The position numbers and the translations under genes are program-made. From contig CM060465.1 of the NCBI GenBank assembly GCA_030544235.1, positions 30,546,988-30,610,987 of the forward strand: a stretch of 64,000 nucleotides of DNA, read 5' to 3'. The DNA is from Lepturacanthus savala (taxonomy: Eukaryota; Chordata; Actinopteri; Scombriformes; Trichiuridae). Of the stretch, positions 63,707 through 64,000 are shown piece by piece. A model generated the notes under the pieces. The model had not been told where the DNA came from and ran no database searches. It worked only from the letters and a program-made list of their open reading frames with translations. Numbering within the stretch: position 1 is the stretch's first letter; the number at the start of each line of letters is the position of its first letter.

Positions 63707-64000
63707 GTCCTGTTGCTCTGACATTGTTGTCAAAGCCCCTCAAAATCTACAAGTGCTTAATAGCTCTGAGGAATCGGCGTATACGGCCAAAAAATGCCTT
63801 TCAGGAGGTCCCTTATTCTCAGTGCGGGAGGAAGTGGTCCACAACGGGCCCGAGGCGGCTTACAAGAGCCTATTAGAGGCCTGCGGCAGGATGCCTCGCA
63901 AATCCAATTACCAAGAGCTGGGACTGGATCTGGAGACTCTCCTGCTGCCTGTCAGTCAGAGCAGGTGTCCGGTTACCAGAGATGTCGGAGTGGAACATGG
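63707..64000 (+). CDS. possible partial coding exon of an unrecognised gene, open to the window edge
   Basis: After a strong acceptor-like sequence (ctttttttttttctgaacag) one frame stays open for all 294 bases to the window end. I read it in phase 1; it contains SVREEVVHNGPEAAYKSLLE and, later, NYQELGLDLETLLLP. The second half has coding-like codon choice (GAG, GTG, CTG, AAC). I do not recognise the protein. It does not resemble RASSF9 or neurotensin, the genes next to ALX1 in human. It could also be a conserved non-coding element that lacks stops by chance. No upstream exon was found. Confidence 0.4.

Overview
This window is nuclear DNA of a ray-finned fish, most likely a perch-like (acanthomorph) teleost. 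It has spliced vertebrate genes with GT/AG introns, long dinucleotide microsatellites, a tRNA-derived SINE present in several copies, and a decayed Tc1/mariner remnant. There are no prokaryotic features: no operons, Shine-Dalgarno sites or CRISPR arrays. The species cannot be named from the sequence alone.

Layout. Positions 1-13,290 are intergenic DNA with repeats: a perch-like interspersed repeat near 2.3-2.8 kb, a Tc1/mariner relic near 4.2-4.6 kb, a SINE insertion with perfect target-site duplications at 6.3-6.7 kb, a (CA)n tract at 9.0 kb, a second SINE at 12.2-12.5 kb and a 116-bp (TA)n tract at 13.1-13.2 kb. Positions 13,523-47,077 (+) hold lrriq1, which I reconstructed as 27 coding exons giving about 1,616 residues: a charged coiled-coil N-terminal half with a coding tandem repeat, a block of SDS22-like leucine-rich repeats, IQ motifs and a lysine-rich tail. 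Positions 52,051-57,670 (+) hold alx1 (Cart1), a paired-type homeobox gene with four coding exons and 321 residues, including a Q50 homeodomain and a C-terminal OAR motif. The order lrriq1-alx1 on the same strand matches the arrangement known from human chromosome 12q21. The final 294 bases are an open frame behind a good splice acceptor. It may be the first visible exon of a further gene, or a conserved non-coding element, and I do not recognise it.

The two genes are neighbours but are not known to share a pathway. lrriq1 encodes a predicted calmodulin-binding scaffold. A palindromic RFX/X-box-like site upstream of its start suggests it is a ciliary gene. alx1 encodes a transcription factor of craniofacial mesenchyme and neural crest, and the large introns of lrriq1 and the flanking DNA are plausible places for its distal enhancers.

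I found no undescribed molecular system here. The most unusual structure is a direct tandem duplication of about 0.36 kb in the last alx1 intron. It has copied the 3' splice site and the first bases of the final coding exon, leaving a decoy acceptor just upstream of the real one. Other points worth a look are the nine-unit coding repeat in lrriq1, the palindromic promoter elements of lrriq1, an lrriq1 acceptor with a poly-A run in place of a polypyrimidine tract, a partly lost IQ motif, and the unidentified open frame at the right edge.
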